Below are positions 33,845 to 44,168 of a stretch of DNA of 64,000 bases, one piece after another. Position 1 is the first letter of the stretch; each line of letters begins with the position of its first letter. Origin of the DNA: Chelatococcus sp. GTDB lineage: Bacteria > Pseudomonadota > Alphaproteobacteria > Rhizobiales > Beijerinckiaceae. The DNA lies in the NCBI GenBank assembly GCA_003248805.1, contig QFQY01000014.1, forward strand, positions 62,001-126,000. The letters are read 5' to 3'. Below the pieces are notes generated by a model that had not been told where the DNA came from, searched no databases, and saw only the letters and a list, made by a program, of their open reading frames with translations. The translations under genes were made by a program, and so were the position numbers.

Positions 33845-34971
33845 ACGCCGGGCGCCCCAGCGCCGACGTCATCGTTATCGGCGGCGGCATCCATGGCTGC
33901 TCGACCGCGTTGCATTGCGCATTGCGCGGGCTCTCGGTCATCCTGATCGAGAAGGACCATGCCGGCCGTCACGCTTCCGGCGTCAATGCCGGCGGCGTGC
34001 GCCAGCTCGCGCGGCACGTCGCCGAAATTCCGCTCTCCAACGCCTCGATGGCGATCTGGCATCGGATCGCGGAGCTCGTCGACGACGATTGCGGGTTCAG
34101 CTCCGACGGGCAGGTGCTGGTCGCGGAGAACGAGGCCGACCTCGCCCAGTGCCGGGCTCGCGTCGACGACCTCAACCTGCGCGGCTTCCACCACGAAGAG
34201 ATGATCGACGCGAAGGAGCTGCGCGAGATCGTCCCGGCCGTCTCGGAGGAGTGCCCCGGCGGCGTGATCTCGCGGCGCGACGGCGCCGCCATTCCGCTCC
34301 GCACCACGCAGGCCTTCAAGCTCAAGGCCGCCGCCCTCGGCGTCGATATCCGCGAAGGGGTGCGCGTCGATACGGTCGAGCGGGACGGTGCGAACTGGCG
34401 CGTCGTTACGGATTCCGGTGCGTTTCTCGCCCCGCGCGTCGTCAATGCGGCCGGCGCCTGGGGGAACCGCATCGCGACCGCGCTCGGTGAGCCGGTGCCG
34501 CTCGAGCCCGTCGCGCCGATGCTCTCGATCACCGCCCCGCTGCCGGCCTTCATCAGGCCGGTGGTGATCCTGCGCGGGCGCAAGCTCTCCTTCAAGCAGT
34601 TCGACAACGGCACGGTGCTGATCGGCGGCGGCTATCTCGGCCGCGCGATTCCGGACGAGAACCGCACGATCCTCGACTGGCCCAAGCTCGCGGCCAATCT
34701 GAAGACGGTCTGGGAGCTGTTCCCCATCATGCGCGGCGCCTCGATCGTCCGCGCCTGGGCCGGCATCGAGGGCCGTGTCGCGGACGATCTGCCCATCTTC
34801 GGCAAGAGCGCGAGGCATGAGGGCCTCTATCACCAGTTCGGCTTTTCGCTGCACGGCTTCCAGCTCGGCCCCGGCGCCGGCGCCGTGATGGCCGAGATCA
34901 TCGCGACAGGCCGCTCGAACGTGCCGATCGACGGGCTCGGCATCGAGCGTTTCGCTCGCGGAACGTCGTGA
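33841..34971 (+). CDS. DadA/HcnC-like FAD-dependent oxidoreductase (beta subunit type)
   Basis: Second DadA-superfamily flavoenzyme of the operon, 376 residues, with the FAD motif VIVIGGGIHGCSTALHCALRG and the end segment YHQFGFSLHGFQLGPGAGAVMAE. It likely forms the catalytic subunit with the HcnA/HcnB-like proteins, oxidising a secondary amine to an imine. The operon thus encodes two such subunits, possibly for two substrates or two steps. GTG start overlaps the previous stop by four bases. Confidence 0.9.
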   Translation: MNAGRPSADVIVIGGGIHGCSTALHCALRGLSVILIEKDHAGRHASGVNAGGVRQLARHVAEIPLSNASMAIWHRIAELVDDDCGFSSDGQVLVAENEADLAQCRARVDDLNLRGFHHEEMIDAKELREIVPAVSEECPGGVISRRDGAAIPLRTTQAFKLKAAALGVDIREGVRVDTVERDGANWRVVTDSGAFLAPRVVNAAGAWGNRIATALGEPVPLEPVAPMLSITAPLPAFIRPVVILRGRKLSFKQFDNGTVLIGGGYLGRAIPDENRTILDWPKLAANLKTVWELFPIMRGASIVRAWAGIEGRVADDLPIFGKSARHEGLYHQFGFSLHGFQLGPGAGAVMAEIIATGRSNVPIDGLGIERFARGTS

Positions 34972-34983
34972 TCACAGCCATTC

Positions 34984-35064
34984 CGTCATTGCGAGCGCAG
35001 CGAAGCAATCCAGGGAGCCTCGCGCTCTATGAGTCTGGATTGCTTCGCTGCGCTCGCAATGACG
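34984..35064. repeat. 30-bp perfect inverted repeat (REP/RIME-like)
   Basis: The 30-bp arm starting CGTCATTGCGAGCGCAGCGA at 34984-35013 is repeated exactly in inverse at 35035-35064, with a 21-bp centre. The sequence is of the palindromic intergenic repeat type common in Rhizobiales. It lies inside the operon, between the last flavoenzyme gene and ridA, and could form a very stable mRNA hairpin. Confidence 0.8.
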
Positions 35065-35096
35065 GCGAGACACCCCTTCACCACAGGAGAACCACG

Positions 35097-35444
35097 ATGA
35101 CCATCAAGCGCAGCATCAAGACGCCGATCCAGAACCGCATCGTCGAGACCGGCGGGCTCGTCTTCGTCGGCGGCGTCATTGCCGACGACACCAGCAAGAC
35201 CATGGGGCCGCAGACCGAGAACATCCTCGGCAAGATCGAGGGCTATCTCGGCGAGGTCGGGCTCGACCGCAAGGCGATCGTCGCCGCGCAGATCTACGTG
35301 ACCGATCTCTCCCAGAAGAAGGAGATGGACGCGGCCTGGACCGGCTTCTTCGGGGACGACATGCCGACCCGCGCCACGGTCGGCGTCGCCGATCTCGGCG
35401 GCGGCGCCATGATCGAGGTCGTGGTCACCGCGTCGCGCGGCTGA
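35097..35444 (+). CDS. RidA-family reactive imine/enamine deaminase
   Basis: Protein of 115 residues of the RidA/YjgF/UK114 family, which hydrolyses reactive enamines and imines to ketones and ammonia. The family pattern is visible as GGLVFVGGVIADD, TENILGKIEGYL and a C-terminal IEVVVTASRG. ATG at 35097 follows AGGAGA. As the last gene after the amine oxidases it would clear their imine products, which supports the oxidative-deamination reading of the operon. Its stop abuts that of convergent hrpB. Confidence 0.88.
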   Translation: MTIKRSIKTPIQNRIVETGGLVFVGGVIADDTSKTMGPQTENILGKIEGYLGEVGLDRKAIVAAQIYVTDLSQKKEMDAAWTGFFGDDMPTRATVGVADLGGGAMIEVVVTASRG

Positions 35445-37940
35445 TCAGGTGCCGCGCGGCTTCGCCCGGGTCGTGGGCGGAGCCGCTGCCGGATCGTCCG
35501 GCCAGGGGTGGCGCGGATAGCGCCCCTTCATCTCGGATTTCACCGCCGCCCAGGACCCCCGCCAGAAGCCCGGCAGGTCGCGCGTGACCTGGATCGGGCG
35601 ATGCGCCGGCGACAGCAACTCCAGCACCAGCGGCACACGACCGCCGGCGAGCGCCGGATGGGTCGAGAGCCCGTAGAGCTCCTGCACCCGGACCGAGATC
35701 GTCGGCCCCGCCTCGGCGGCATAGTCCACTGCGAGCGAGGAGCCGGTCGGCGCGGTGAAATGCGTCGGCGCCTCGGTCTCCAGCCGTCGTTTCATCTCCC
35801 ACGGGATCAGGCTCGCGAGCGCGCCGTCGAGGTCGCCCGGCTCGATCGCCGCAAGCGAGGCCCGGCCCAGGATATGCGGCGCGAGCCAGATGTCCGGGTT
35901 GCGCGCCAGTCCCTCGTCGGAGAGGTCCGGCCAATCGGCTTCCGGCTCCGCCCGGCGCAGGAAGGCGATGCGCTCGCGCAACTGGCTTTGCCCCCGCGTC
36001 CAGGGCAGCAGGCCGATGCCGAGGCCGGCTATCCCGCGCGCCAGCACCTCGGCGTTCTCCGGGCTCGCCTCGACGGGCAGCGGGCGTTCCGACAGGGTGA
36101 GCGCGCCGAAGCGCCGCGCCGCCCGGGCCCGGAGCGCGCGCGCGGCACGGTCGAACACTGCTTCCGCCGTCTCTAAGATCGGAAACGGCGCCAGACCCTG
36201 TGCGACGAGCGCGGCAATCTCGGTCTCGGCGATCGCGGCGCCGGCCATGATCCGTGCCTGCTGGGCCGAGCCGGTCATCTCCGCCACGACGATGAGGGAC
36301 TCGCGCGCGAGTCGTTGGCCGGGTTCGAGTGCCGCGCCGCGTCCATTGGCGAGGAGAAACTGGCCGGAACCGGGGTTGCGCGCCTTGGCCACGCGGTCGG
36401 GATAGGCAAAGGCGAGCATCAGGCCGGGCGAGAGCGGCTGCCGGGATATGACGGGAACGGCTTGCGCCGCCATACGCGCCCAGCCCTCGGCGAGGCGGCG
36501 CATATCGGCGGCGCGGCCGCCGCGCTCGCGCGCGAAGCGCTCGAGCCGCTCCGCCAGATCTATCGCATCCCCGCCGAGCCCGCGCTCGACCATCAGGGCC
36601 GCGAGCATCGCGGCGGGCTCCGCCTCGCCGAAGCGCGCGGCCGCGACGACCATCCGCGCCAGGCGCGGCGGCAAGGGCAGGCCGCGCAGGACGCGCCCCT
36701 CCGGCGTGATGCGACCCTCTTCGTCGAAGGCGCCGATGCCGGCGAGCAGGGCGCGCGCCTCCTTGACGGCGGGAGCCGGCGGCGGATCGAGAAAGGCGAG
36801 ACGGGCGGGATCGGACACGCCCCAGGCGGCGCAGTCGAGCAGCAGTCCCGAGAGATCGGCGGAGAGGATCTCGGGCCGGGCGAAGGCCTCGAGCGCGCCG
36901 GTCGCGGCCTCCTCCCAGAGCCGGTAGCAGATACCTGGCTCGGTGCGCCCCGCGCGGCCCCGGCGCTGATCGGCCGCCGCGCGGCTGACGCGGCGCGTCT
37001 CCAGCCGGGTGATGCCGATATCCGGCTCGTAGACCGGCACGCGTGCGAGGCCGGAATCGATCACGACACGCACGCCCTCGATCGTCAGCGAGGTTTCCGC
37101 GATGGCGGTCGCCAGCACGACCTTGCGGCGGCCGGGCGGGGCGGGCAGCACGGCGCGATCCTGCTCGGCCTGATCGAGCGCGCCGTAAAGCGGCGCGATC
37201 TCGACGGAGGCGTCGCGGATGCGCTCGCGCAGCCTTTCCTCGACGCGCCTGATCTCGCCCTGACCGGGCAGGAAGACGAGGAGAGAGCCGGCCTGCTCCG
37301 CGAGCGCGAGAAGAACGGTGTCCGTGACCTGATCCTCGATCCGCTTCAGCGGGTCGCGGCCGCGATAGCGCGTCTCGACCGGAAAGGAACGGCCCTCGCT
37401 GGCGATCAGCGGGGCGTCGCCGAGCAATTTGCCCACGCGCGCGCCGTCGAGCGTCGCCGACATCACCAGGATGCGCAGGTCCTCGCGCAGGCCGCCCTGT
37501 GCGTCGAGCGCCAGCGCCAGCCCGAAATCGGCGTCGAGCGAACGCTCGTGGAATTCGTCGAAGAGCACGGCGGCGATGCCGTCGAGCGCGGGATCGTCGA
37601 GGATCATCCGGGCGAAGACGCCCTCGGTGACGACCTCGATGCGCGTGCGCGGCCCCACTTTGGAGCCGAGCCGAACGCGCAGGCCGACCGTCTCGCCCAC
37701 GCGCTCGCCCAGCGTCTGCGCCATGCGGGCCGCCGCGCCGCGCGCGGCCAGCCGGCGCGGCTCCAGCAGGATGAGCTTCTTTCCACCCGTCCAGGCCTCG
37801 TCCAGCAAGGCGAGCGGCACGCGCGTCGTCTTGCCTGCGCCGGGCGGAGCGACGAGCACGGCATTCGACTGCCCGGCCAGCGCGGCGCAGAGCTCGCCGA
37901 GCACGGCGTCGATCGGCAAAGCGGTGTCGAAGGAGCGCAT
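35445..37940 (-). CDS. hrpB: ATP-dependent helicase HrpB
   Basis: DEAH-type superfamily 2 RNA helicase of 831 residues, close to the usual 800-840. Motifs: Walker A APPGAGKTT near 31-39, DEFH box in LFDEFHER, SATL, and QRRGRAGR (motif VI). The helicase-associated and HrpB C-terminal domains fill the second half, ending FWRGSWAAVKSEMKGRYPRHPWP, typical of HrpB. It starts at the ATG at 37940; longer upstream frames are spurious. Cellular role in alphaproteobacteria is poorly defined. Confidence 0.95.
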   Translation of the reverse strand: MRSFDTALPIDAVLGELCAALAGQSNAVLVAPPGAGKTTRVPLALLDEAWTGGKKLILLEPRRLAARGAAARMAQTLGERVGETVGLRVRLGSKVGPRTRIEVVTEGVFARMILDDPALDGIAAVLFDEFHERSLDADFGLALALDAQGGLREDLRILVMSATLDGARVGKLLGDAPLIASEGRSFPVETRYRGRDPLKRIEDQVTDTVLLALAEQAGSLLVFLPGQGEIRRVEERLRERIRDASVEIAPLYGALDQAEQDRAVLPAPPGRRKVVLATAIAETSLTIEGVRVVIDSGLARVPVYEPDIGITRLETRRVSRAAADQRRGRAGRTEPGICYRLWEEAATGALEAFARPEILSADLSGLLLDCAAWGVSDPARLAFLDPPPAPAVKEARALLAGIGAFDEEGRITPEGRVLRGLPLPPRLARMVVAAARFGEAEPAAMLAALMVERGLGGDAIDLAERLERFARERGGRAADMRRLAEGWARMAAQAVPVISRQPLSPGLMLAFAYPDRVAKARNPGSGQFLLANGRGAALEPGQRLARESLIVVAEMTGSAQQARIMAGAAIAETEIAALVAQGLAPFPILETAEAVFDRAARALRARAARRFGALTLSERPLPVEASPENAEVLARGIAGLGIGLLPWTRGQSQLRERIAFLRRAEPEADWPDLSDEGLARNPDIWLAPHILGRASLAAIEPGDLDGALASLIPWEMKRRLETEAPTHFTAPTGSSLAVDYAAEAGPTISVRVQELYGLSTHPALAGGRVPLVLELLSPAHRPIQVTRDLPGFWRGSWAAVKSEMKGRYPRHPWPDDPAAAPPTTRAKPRGT

Positions 37941-38135
37941 CGCGGGGGTGTGGCGCAGCCGCGCGCGCCACGCAAGCGGGGCTTGCTGGAACGAGTCTAA
38001 ATGAGTGCTTTGGCCGCACTCGCGGCGCAGGGTTGCACCTGCTATAGGACCAGAATCCAGACGGCCTGCCGTCCCGGCCATGGCGCAGATTGGAGCCCGG
38101 TCGGCGGCGCCCGTTTCAAACGAAGCAGTTTCTCG

Positions 38136-39077
38136 ATGCATCTTACGATCGGCACAAGGCGCAGCCCGCTCGCCATGGCTCAGACCGAGCAGATCATGGC
38201 ACTCATCCGGGCCAGGCATCCGCATGTCGAGTTCTCGCTCAAGCCGATCGCGACCATCGCCGACAAGGACCGGGTCTCCCACTTCCATCAGTTCGGCATC
38301 ATCGGCGTCTTCTCCACCGAGCATGAGGAGCAGCTCGTCTCGGGCGAGGTCGACATCGTCGTCCATTCGCTGAAGGATCTGCCGACGAAGCTGCGCGACG
38401 GTCTCGTGCTGGCCGCCGTGCCGGGGCGCGAGGATCCGCGCGACATCCTCTGCGGGTCTCCCCTGGCCGAGCTGAAGCCCGGCGCCCGTGTCGGGACTGG
38501 GTCGCTCAGGCGGCGCGCGCAGCTGCTGGCGCTGACGCCGGGCGTCGAGATCGTGCCGATCCGCGGCAATATTGGCCCGCGCCTGGCCCGGACCGAGGGC
38601 GAGGACGGGCTCGACGCGGTGATCCTCGCCTGCGCCGGCCTGCAGCGCCTCGGCCTCAAGCCGGGCCACTCGGAAATCCTGGAGCCGGGACTGTTTCCAT
38701 ACGCGGTCGGGCAGGGCGCTCTCGGCGTCCAGGCGCGCGCGGCCGACACGGAGATCCTCGCCATCCTGAAGGACATCGAGGACGCGAAGACGCGGGCGGA
38801 GGTCGATGCCGAACGGGCGATGCTGCATGCGCTCGGGGCGGGCTGCAGCCTGCCGGTCGGCACCAGCGCCCATTGGCGCGACGGCAAACTCGTGCTCAGC
38901 GGCCAGGTCACCTCGATCGACGGTCGCAAGCGCGTCGTCGAGGAGCTGGAAGGCTCTCCGGAAGAGGCGGCGCAGCTCGGCCTCGCCGTGGCGGATGCGC
39001 TGCGCGCCGCCGGAGGCGCCGCGATCCTCGAAGCCTCCTATGGCAATTTCGCCCATTTCAAGCTTCACGGACACTGA
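38136..39077 (+). CDS. hemC: Divergent porphobilinogen deaminase (hydroxymethylbilane synthase)
   Basis: Tetrapyrrole pathway enzyme joining four porphobilinogens. It has 313 residues; K80-D81 in VHSLKDLPT is the catalytic pair, C237 in LGAGCSLPVG is the dipyrromethane cofactor cysteine, and GTGSLRRR is present. It is atypical: the usual GD..GKGLFTKEIE segment reads DRVSHFHQFGIIGVFSTEHEE, and RGN..TRL reads RGNIGPRL. The alphaproteobacterial form is normally more canonical, so this may be a transferred or second copy. It lies between divergent hrpB and trpA. Start is fixed by the conserved MHLTIGTRRSPLA N-terminus. Confidence 0.83.
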   Translation: MHLTIGTRRSPLAMAQTEQIMALIRARHPHVEFSLKPIATIADKDRVSHFHQFGIIGVFSTEHEEQLVSGEVDIVVHSLKDLPTKLRDGLVLAAVPGREDPRDILCGSPLAELKPGARVGTGSLRRRAQLLALTPGVEIVPIRGNIGPRLARTEGEDGLDAVILACAGLQRLGLKPGHSEILEPGLFPYAVGQGALGVQARAADTEILAILKDIEDAKTRAEVDAERAMLHALGAGCSLPVGTSAHWRDGKLVLSGQVTSIDGRKRVVEELEGSPEEAAQLGLAVADALRAAGGAAILEASYGNFAHFKLHGH

Positions 39078-39143
39078 GCCCCGCGCCGCCGCCTTGGCGA
39101 CGCCTCTCGCCAAGCCGGCGTCCGGCATGCTAACCGCAAGCTC

Positions 39144-39989
39144 ATGACAGAGACCGGCCAGACCCGCATCGAGACCCGCTTCCAGTCCTGCGCCCGCGAG
39201 GGCCGGGCCGCACTGGTGACTTTCGTCACCGCAGGCGACCCCGACCTCGCCACCTCGCAGGCGATCCTGAACGCCCTGCCGGCGGCGGGGGCGGATGTGA
39301 TCGAGCTCGGCGTGCCGTTCACCGATCCGATGGCCGACGGCATCCCGGTCCAGCTCGCCGGCCAGCGCGCGCTCAAGGCGGGGCAGACGCTGAAGAAGAC
39401 TTTGGCGATGGTCGAGGCCTTCCGCGCCGCCGGCCACGATACGCCGATCGTGCTGATGGGCTACTACAACCCGATCTACGTCTACGGCGTCGAGCGCTTC
39501 CTCGCGGATGCGCGCCGGGTCGGCGTCGACGGGCTGATCGTCGTCGATCTGCCGCCGGAGGAAGATGCCGAGCTCTGCCTGCCGGCGCTCGCGGCGGGTA
39601 TCAGCTTCATCCGCCTCGCTACGCCTACGACCGACGACAAGCGCCTGCCCAAGGTGCTCGGGAACACGTCGGGCTTCGTCTATTACGTCTCGATGACCGG
39701 CGTCACCGGCGGCTCCATCGCGAATTACGACGCGGTCGGCGACGCGGTGGCGCGCATCAAGCGTCATACGCGCCTGCCCGTCGCGGTCGGATTCGGCGTC
39801 AAGACCGCGCAGGACGCCGTGGCGATCGCGCGCGGCGCGGACGGCGTCGTCGTCGGCTCGGCGCTCGTCGAGCGCGTCCGGCTCTCGCTCGATGCCGAGG
39901 GCAAGGCCACGGAAAAGACCGTTTCGGCGGTCACTTCGCTGGTGGCGGAACTCGCCGCCGGCGTCCGCTCCGTCGCGAAGGCCGCCTGA
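39144..39989 (+). CDS. trpA: Tryptophan synthase alpha chain
   Basis: Cleaves indole-3-glycerol phosphate to indole, which is channelled to TrpB. It has 281 residues with the alpha-subunit TIM-barrel signature; catalytic E54 and D65 lie in VIELGVPFTDPMADG, and GFGVKTAQDA and ADGVVVGSALV form the phosphate site. The gene heads the common alphaproteobacterial trpA-accD-folC cluster. trpF and trpB are not in the window. Confidence 0.97.
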   Translation: MTETGQTRIETRFQSCAREGRAALVTFVTAGDPDLATSQAILNALPAAGADVIELGVPFTDPMADGIPVQLAGQRALKAGQTLKKTLAMVEAFRAAGHDTPIVLMGYYNPIYVYGVERFLADARRVGVDGLIVVDLPPEEDAELCLPALAAGISFIRLATPTTDDKRLPKVLGNTSGFVYYVSMTGVTGGSIANYDAVGDAVARIKRHTRLPVAVGFGVKTAQDAVAIARGADGVVVGSALVERVRLSLDAEGKATEKTVSAVTSLVAELAAGVRSVAKAA

Positions 39990-39999
39990 GCTCATTCCC

Positions 40000-40044
40000 G
40001 CATCGGCTTTTCCCGAAGACCGGTGCCACCGTTCGGGCCGATGC
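40000..40044. repeat. Intergenic palindromic element between trpA and accD
   Basis: GCATCGG (40000-40006) pairs with CCGATGC (40038-40044), and inner CCCGAA pairs with TTCGGG (40032-40037). The text GCATCGGCTTTTCCCGAA...TTCGGGCCGATGC is of the short intergenic mosaic type found many times in Rhizobiales genomes. It is a different repeat class from the elements at 27958 and 34984. Confidence 0.65.
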
Positions 40045-40077
40045 TCACAGGCTCCGGCGCAAGTCAGGAACGATCCG

Positions 40078-40977
<900 letters not shown>

Positions 40978-41008
40978 AACCGGGCGGCGGGCGGAGGTCC
41001 GGGACGAT

Positions 41009-42331
41009 ATGGGGTCTTCCGACACGCTGCTGGCGCGTTTCCTGGCGCTGCATCCCAAGCTGATCGACCTTTCGCTCGGGCGCATTCTCACCCTGCTCGA
41101 AAAGCTCGGCGATCCCCAGAAGCGCCTGCCGCCGGTGATCCACGTCGCGGGAACCAACGGCAAGGGCTCGACGATCGCCTTCATGCGGGCGATCCTGGAG
41201 GCGGCCGGGCTCAGGGTGCACGTCTACACCTCGCCGCATCTCGTGCGTTTCCATGAGCGCATCCGGCTCGGCGCGCCCGGGGGTGGGCGGTTCGTCGACG
41301 AGGCGGCGCTCGTGGAGGCGCTGGAGCGTTGCGAGCGGGCCAATGACGGGGCGGCGATCACCTTCTTCGAGATCACCGGCGCCGCCGCCTTCCTGCTCTT
41401 CGCCGAGCACGAGGCCGATGTGCTGCTGCTCGAGGTCGGGCTCGGCGGCCGTTTCGACGCGACGAACGTCATCGACCATCCGGCCTGCGCGGTGGTGACG
41501 CCGGTCTCGATGGACCATGCCGAGTATCTCGGCGACAGTGTCACCAAGATCGCGGGCGAAAAGGCGGGCATCTTCAAGCGCGGCGCGCCTGCCGTGATCG
41601 CGCCGCAGGAGCCGGAGCCGACCGCCGTGCTGGAAGCCGCCGCCGAGCGGGCCGGCGCCTCCAAGATTCTGGTCGGGGCGCAGGATTTCCATGTCCATGA
41701 GGCCGGCGGCCGGCTGGTCTACGAAGATCAGGACGGGCTTTTGGACCTGCCCCTGCCGAAGCTCGCGGGGCGCCACCAGCATGTCAATGCGGGCACGGCG
41801 ATCGCGGCCCTGCGGGCCGCCGGCTATGGCGGCCTGCCCGCCAGCGCCTTCGAACAGGGGATGCTGAACGCGGACTGGCCCGCGCGGCTGCAGCGGCTGG
41901 CGCGCGGCAACCTGCTCGAGCTCCTGCCGCCGCGTGCGGAGCTCTGGCTCGACGGCGGGCACAACCCGGATGGCGGGCGCGTTCTCGCCCAGGCCATGGC
42001 CGATCTCGCCGACCGCAACCCGGCCCCGCTGGTGCTGGTTGCCGGCCTGCTGTCGACCAAGGATGCACGCGCCACGCTCGGCCATTTCAAGGGGCTGGCG
42101 CAGGGGCTCTTCGCCGTCCCGATCCACAACCAGCTCGCCGCACGCTCGGCCGAGGAGGTCGCGGCTATCGCTCGGGAGGCCGGACTGAAGGCCGAGGCCT
42201 CAGGCTCTGTCGAGCAGGCGTTGCGCGAGATCGCGGCGCGTGCCTGGCCGGCCCCGCCGCGCATCCTGATCTGCGGCTCGCTCTATCTCGCCGGAGAAGT
42301 GCTCGCCGCCAACGGCACGCCGCCGGTGTAG
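41009..42331 (+). CDS. folC: Dihydrofolate synthase / folylpolyglutamate synthase
   Basis: Mur-ligase-type enzyme of 440 residues adding glutamate to dihydropteroate and folates. The ATP loop GTNGKGST is near 48-55, followed by TSPHL, FFEITGAAAF, LEVGLGGRFDATN and the DGGHNPDG segment of the second domain. It belongs to the trpA-accD-folC cluster; the aldo/keto reductase follows 25 bp downstream in the same direction. Confidence 0.96.
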   Translation: MGSSDTLLARFLALHPKLIDLSLGRILTLLEKLGDPQKRLPPVIHVAGTNGKGSTIAFMRAILEAAGLRVHVYTSPHLVRFHERIRLGAPGGGRFVDEAALVEALERCERANDGAAITFFEITGAAAFLLFAEHEADVLLLEVGLGGRFDATNVIDHPACAVVTPVSMDHAEYLGDSVTKIAGEKAGIFKRGAPAVIAPQEPEPTAVLEAAAERAGASKILVGAQDFHVHEAGGRLVYEDQDGLLDLPLPKLAGRHQHVNAGTAIAALRAAGYGGLPASAFEQGMLNADWPARLQRLARGNLLELLPPRAELWLDGGHNPDGGRVLAQAMADLADRNPAPLVLVAGLLSTKDARATLGHFKGLAQGLFAVPIHNQLAARSAEEVAAIAREAGLKAEASGSVEQALREIAARAWPAPPRILICGSLYLAGEVLAANGTPPV

Positions 42332-42356
42332 GCGGCGACAACCTGAAGGGGACGCC

Positions 42357-43190
42357 ATGACGAGTTGGACCCGCAGGACCGTCTCCGCCATCGGGCAGGG
42401 CGGCTGGTATATCGAGCGCGGGCAGCGGCGCGAGGCGGTGGCGGCCCTGCGCCGCGGCCTCGACCTCGGGCTCACCCATATCGACACTGCCGAGATGTAT
42501 GGCGACGGGCGTTCGGAAGAGATCATCGGCGAGGCGATCTCGGAGCGGCGCGACGAGGTCTTCCTGGTGTCGAAGGTGCTGCCTCACAACGCCTCGCGGG
42601 CCGGCACCATCGCCGCCTGCGAGCGCTCCCTGCGCCGCCTCGGCACCGACCGGCTCGACGCCTACCTGCTGCACTGGCGCGGCGGATACCCGTTGGCCGA
42701 AACCTTCGCCGCCTTCGAGGCGCTGAAGCGGGACGGAAAGATCCTCTCCTGGGGCGTCAGCAATTTCGACGTCGACGATCTGGAGGAGGCGCTCGGCGTC
42801 GCCGGGGAGGGGGCCATCGCCTGCAACCAGGTGCTCTACCATCTCGGCGAGCGGGCGATCGAGCATGCGGTGCTGCCCTGGTGCGCGCGCCACGGCGTCG
42901 CGGTCACGGCCTACAGCCCGTTCGGGCATGACGATTTCCCGGAGCCGGCGAGCCCCGGCGGCGCGGTGCTGGGCGAGATCGCCGCCAGCCATGGCGCGAG
43001 CGCCCGCCAGGTGGCGCTCGCCTTCCTGACGCGCGACGAGACCGTCTTCGCCATTCCGAAGGCCGGCCGCGTGCCCCATGTCGAGGACAATGCCGGGGCG
43101 CTGGCCCTGCGCCTGTCGCCGGACGAGATCGACCGGCTCGACACGGCCTTTCCGCGCGGGCGGAAGCCGGCCTCCCTGCCGATGCTCTGA
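42357..43190 (+). CDS. Aldo/keto reductase
   Basis: NADPH-dependent reductase-like TIM barrel of 277 residues. The catalytic tetrad is present: D43 and Y48 in IDTAEMYG, K73 in VSKVLP, and H106 in LLHWRG. The cofactor-binding segment AIPKAGRVPHVEDN lies near the C-terminus. Relatives reduce aldehydes such as methylglyoxal; substrate is unknown. It is probably co-transcribed with folC. Confidence 0.9.
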   Translation: MTSWTRRTVSAIGQGGWYIERGQRREAVAALRRGLDLGLTHIDTAEMYGDGRSEEIIGEAISERRDEVFLVSKVLPHNASRAGTIAACERSLRRLGTDRLDAYLLHWRGGYPLAETFAAFEALKRDGKILSWGVSNFDVDDLEEALGVAGEGAIACNQVLYHLGERAIEHAVLPWCARHGVAVTAYSPFGHDDFPEPASPGGAVLGEIAASHGASARQVALAFLTRDETVFAIPKAGRVPHVEDNAGALALRLSPDEIDRLDTAFPRGRKPASLPML

Positions 43191-43194
43191 AGCG

Positions 43195-43947
43195 TCAGAA
43201 GCCGGCGGCGCGGCGCAGCAGGTCGAGCCCGACGATCGTCAGCAGCGCCTGGATCGTCGCCTTGAACCAGCGCTCCGGCAGGGCCTCCAGCAGCTTCGTG
43301 CCGGCCATGGTGCCGGCGAAGCCGGAGACGATCATCGCCAGGATCAGGGGGAGCCAATCCCTGAAGGCGAAACCGAGCGCGGTGAAGGCAAAGACCTTGA
43401 GCAGGTGCTGCACCGTGGTGCAGGCGGCATGCGTCGCGATGAGCTGGCGCTTCTCGAGCCCGAGCGGCAGCAGCAGGGCCTGGACGAAGGGCCCGGTTGC
43501 GCCGACGAACATGGTCACGAAGGTGGACAATCCTCCGCCGATGACGACGCCGCTGGAGGCGAGGCCCGGAATGCGCGGCTTGGGAACCCAGGTCATCGTC
43601 AGCACGAAGACGCCGAGCAGTCCCATCAGCACCCGTTCCGGCAGTTCGACGACGAGCCAGGCACCGATGGCGACGCCGACGAGCGAGCCGAGCGTGAAGC
43701 GCGCGACGAGCGGCCAGACGGCGTGTGCTCTCTGCACGAAGGTCCGGCCGAGATTGGAGCCGAGCTGGACGAGGCCGTGCACGGCGATGATGACGTTCGG
43801 CGGAACGGTGCCGGCCAGCGCTCCGAGCATGGCCATGCCTCCGCCGATCCCGAAGGCGGCCGTGAAGGCCGATGTGAGGAAACTGGTCGCGACCAGAAGC
43901 AGAGCGATAGGCGCGGATACGCCTGCGGGCAGGAGGAGTTCGGGCAT
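43195..43947 (-). CDS. TauE/SafE-family membrane permease
   Basis: Membrane protein of 250 residues with about eight hydrophobic segments and two related halves (FGIGGGMAMLGALAG and VIGGGLSTFVTMFVGATGPF). The glycine-rich GIGGG repeats are characteristic of the TauE/SafE (DUF81) family, which exports sulfite, sulfoacetate or similar anions. It is convergent with the aldo/keto reductase gene (4 bp gap). Substrate is unassigned. Confidence 0.9.
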   Translation of the reverse strand: MPELLLPAGVSAPIALLLVATSFLTSAFTAAFGIGGGMAMLGALAGTVPPNVIIAVHGLVQLGSNLGRTFVQRAHAVWPLVARFTLGSLVGVAIGAWLVVELPERVLMGLLGVFVLTMTWVPKPRIPGLASSGVVIGGGLSTFVTMFVGATGPFVQALLLPLGLEKRQLIATHAACTTVQHLLKVFAFTALGFAFRDWLPLILAMIVSGFAGTMAGTKLLEALPERWFKATIQALLTIVGLDLLRRAAGF

Positions 43948-44168
43948 GGACGGAGGCCGAGGGCGGACGGAGCTTCTCCCCGTTACACGCTCCTGCGCGC
44001 CCTGCCCAGCGGGAGCGGCAGCCTGCGGGCCACGGCTTGCCGGAAACCACGATTTGCCTTGGCCCTTTACAAATGGGCGCGCGAGGCGGTTTCCTTGACG
44101 TCAATGGCGGCGGCCTTCGGCCGACAATGCCGGTTCGTCAACAGACAGCGTCGTTTCGGAGTTGCGTG

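Noticed and set aside
35425..38019. 864-codon minus-strand frame
   Set aside because: It is a shifted frame of HrpB with Arg/Ala-rich shadow composition.
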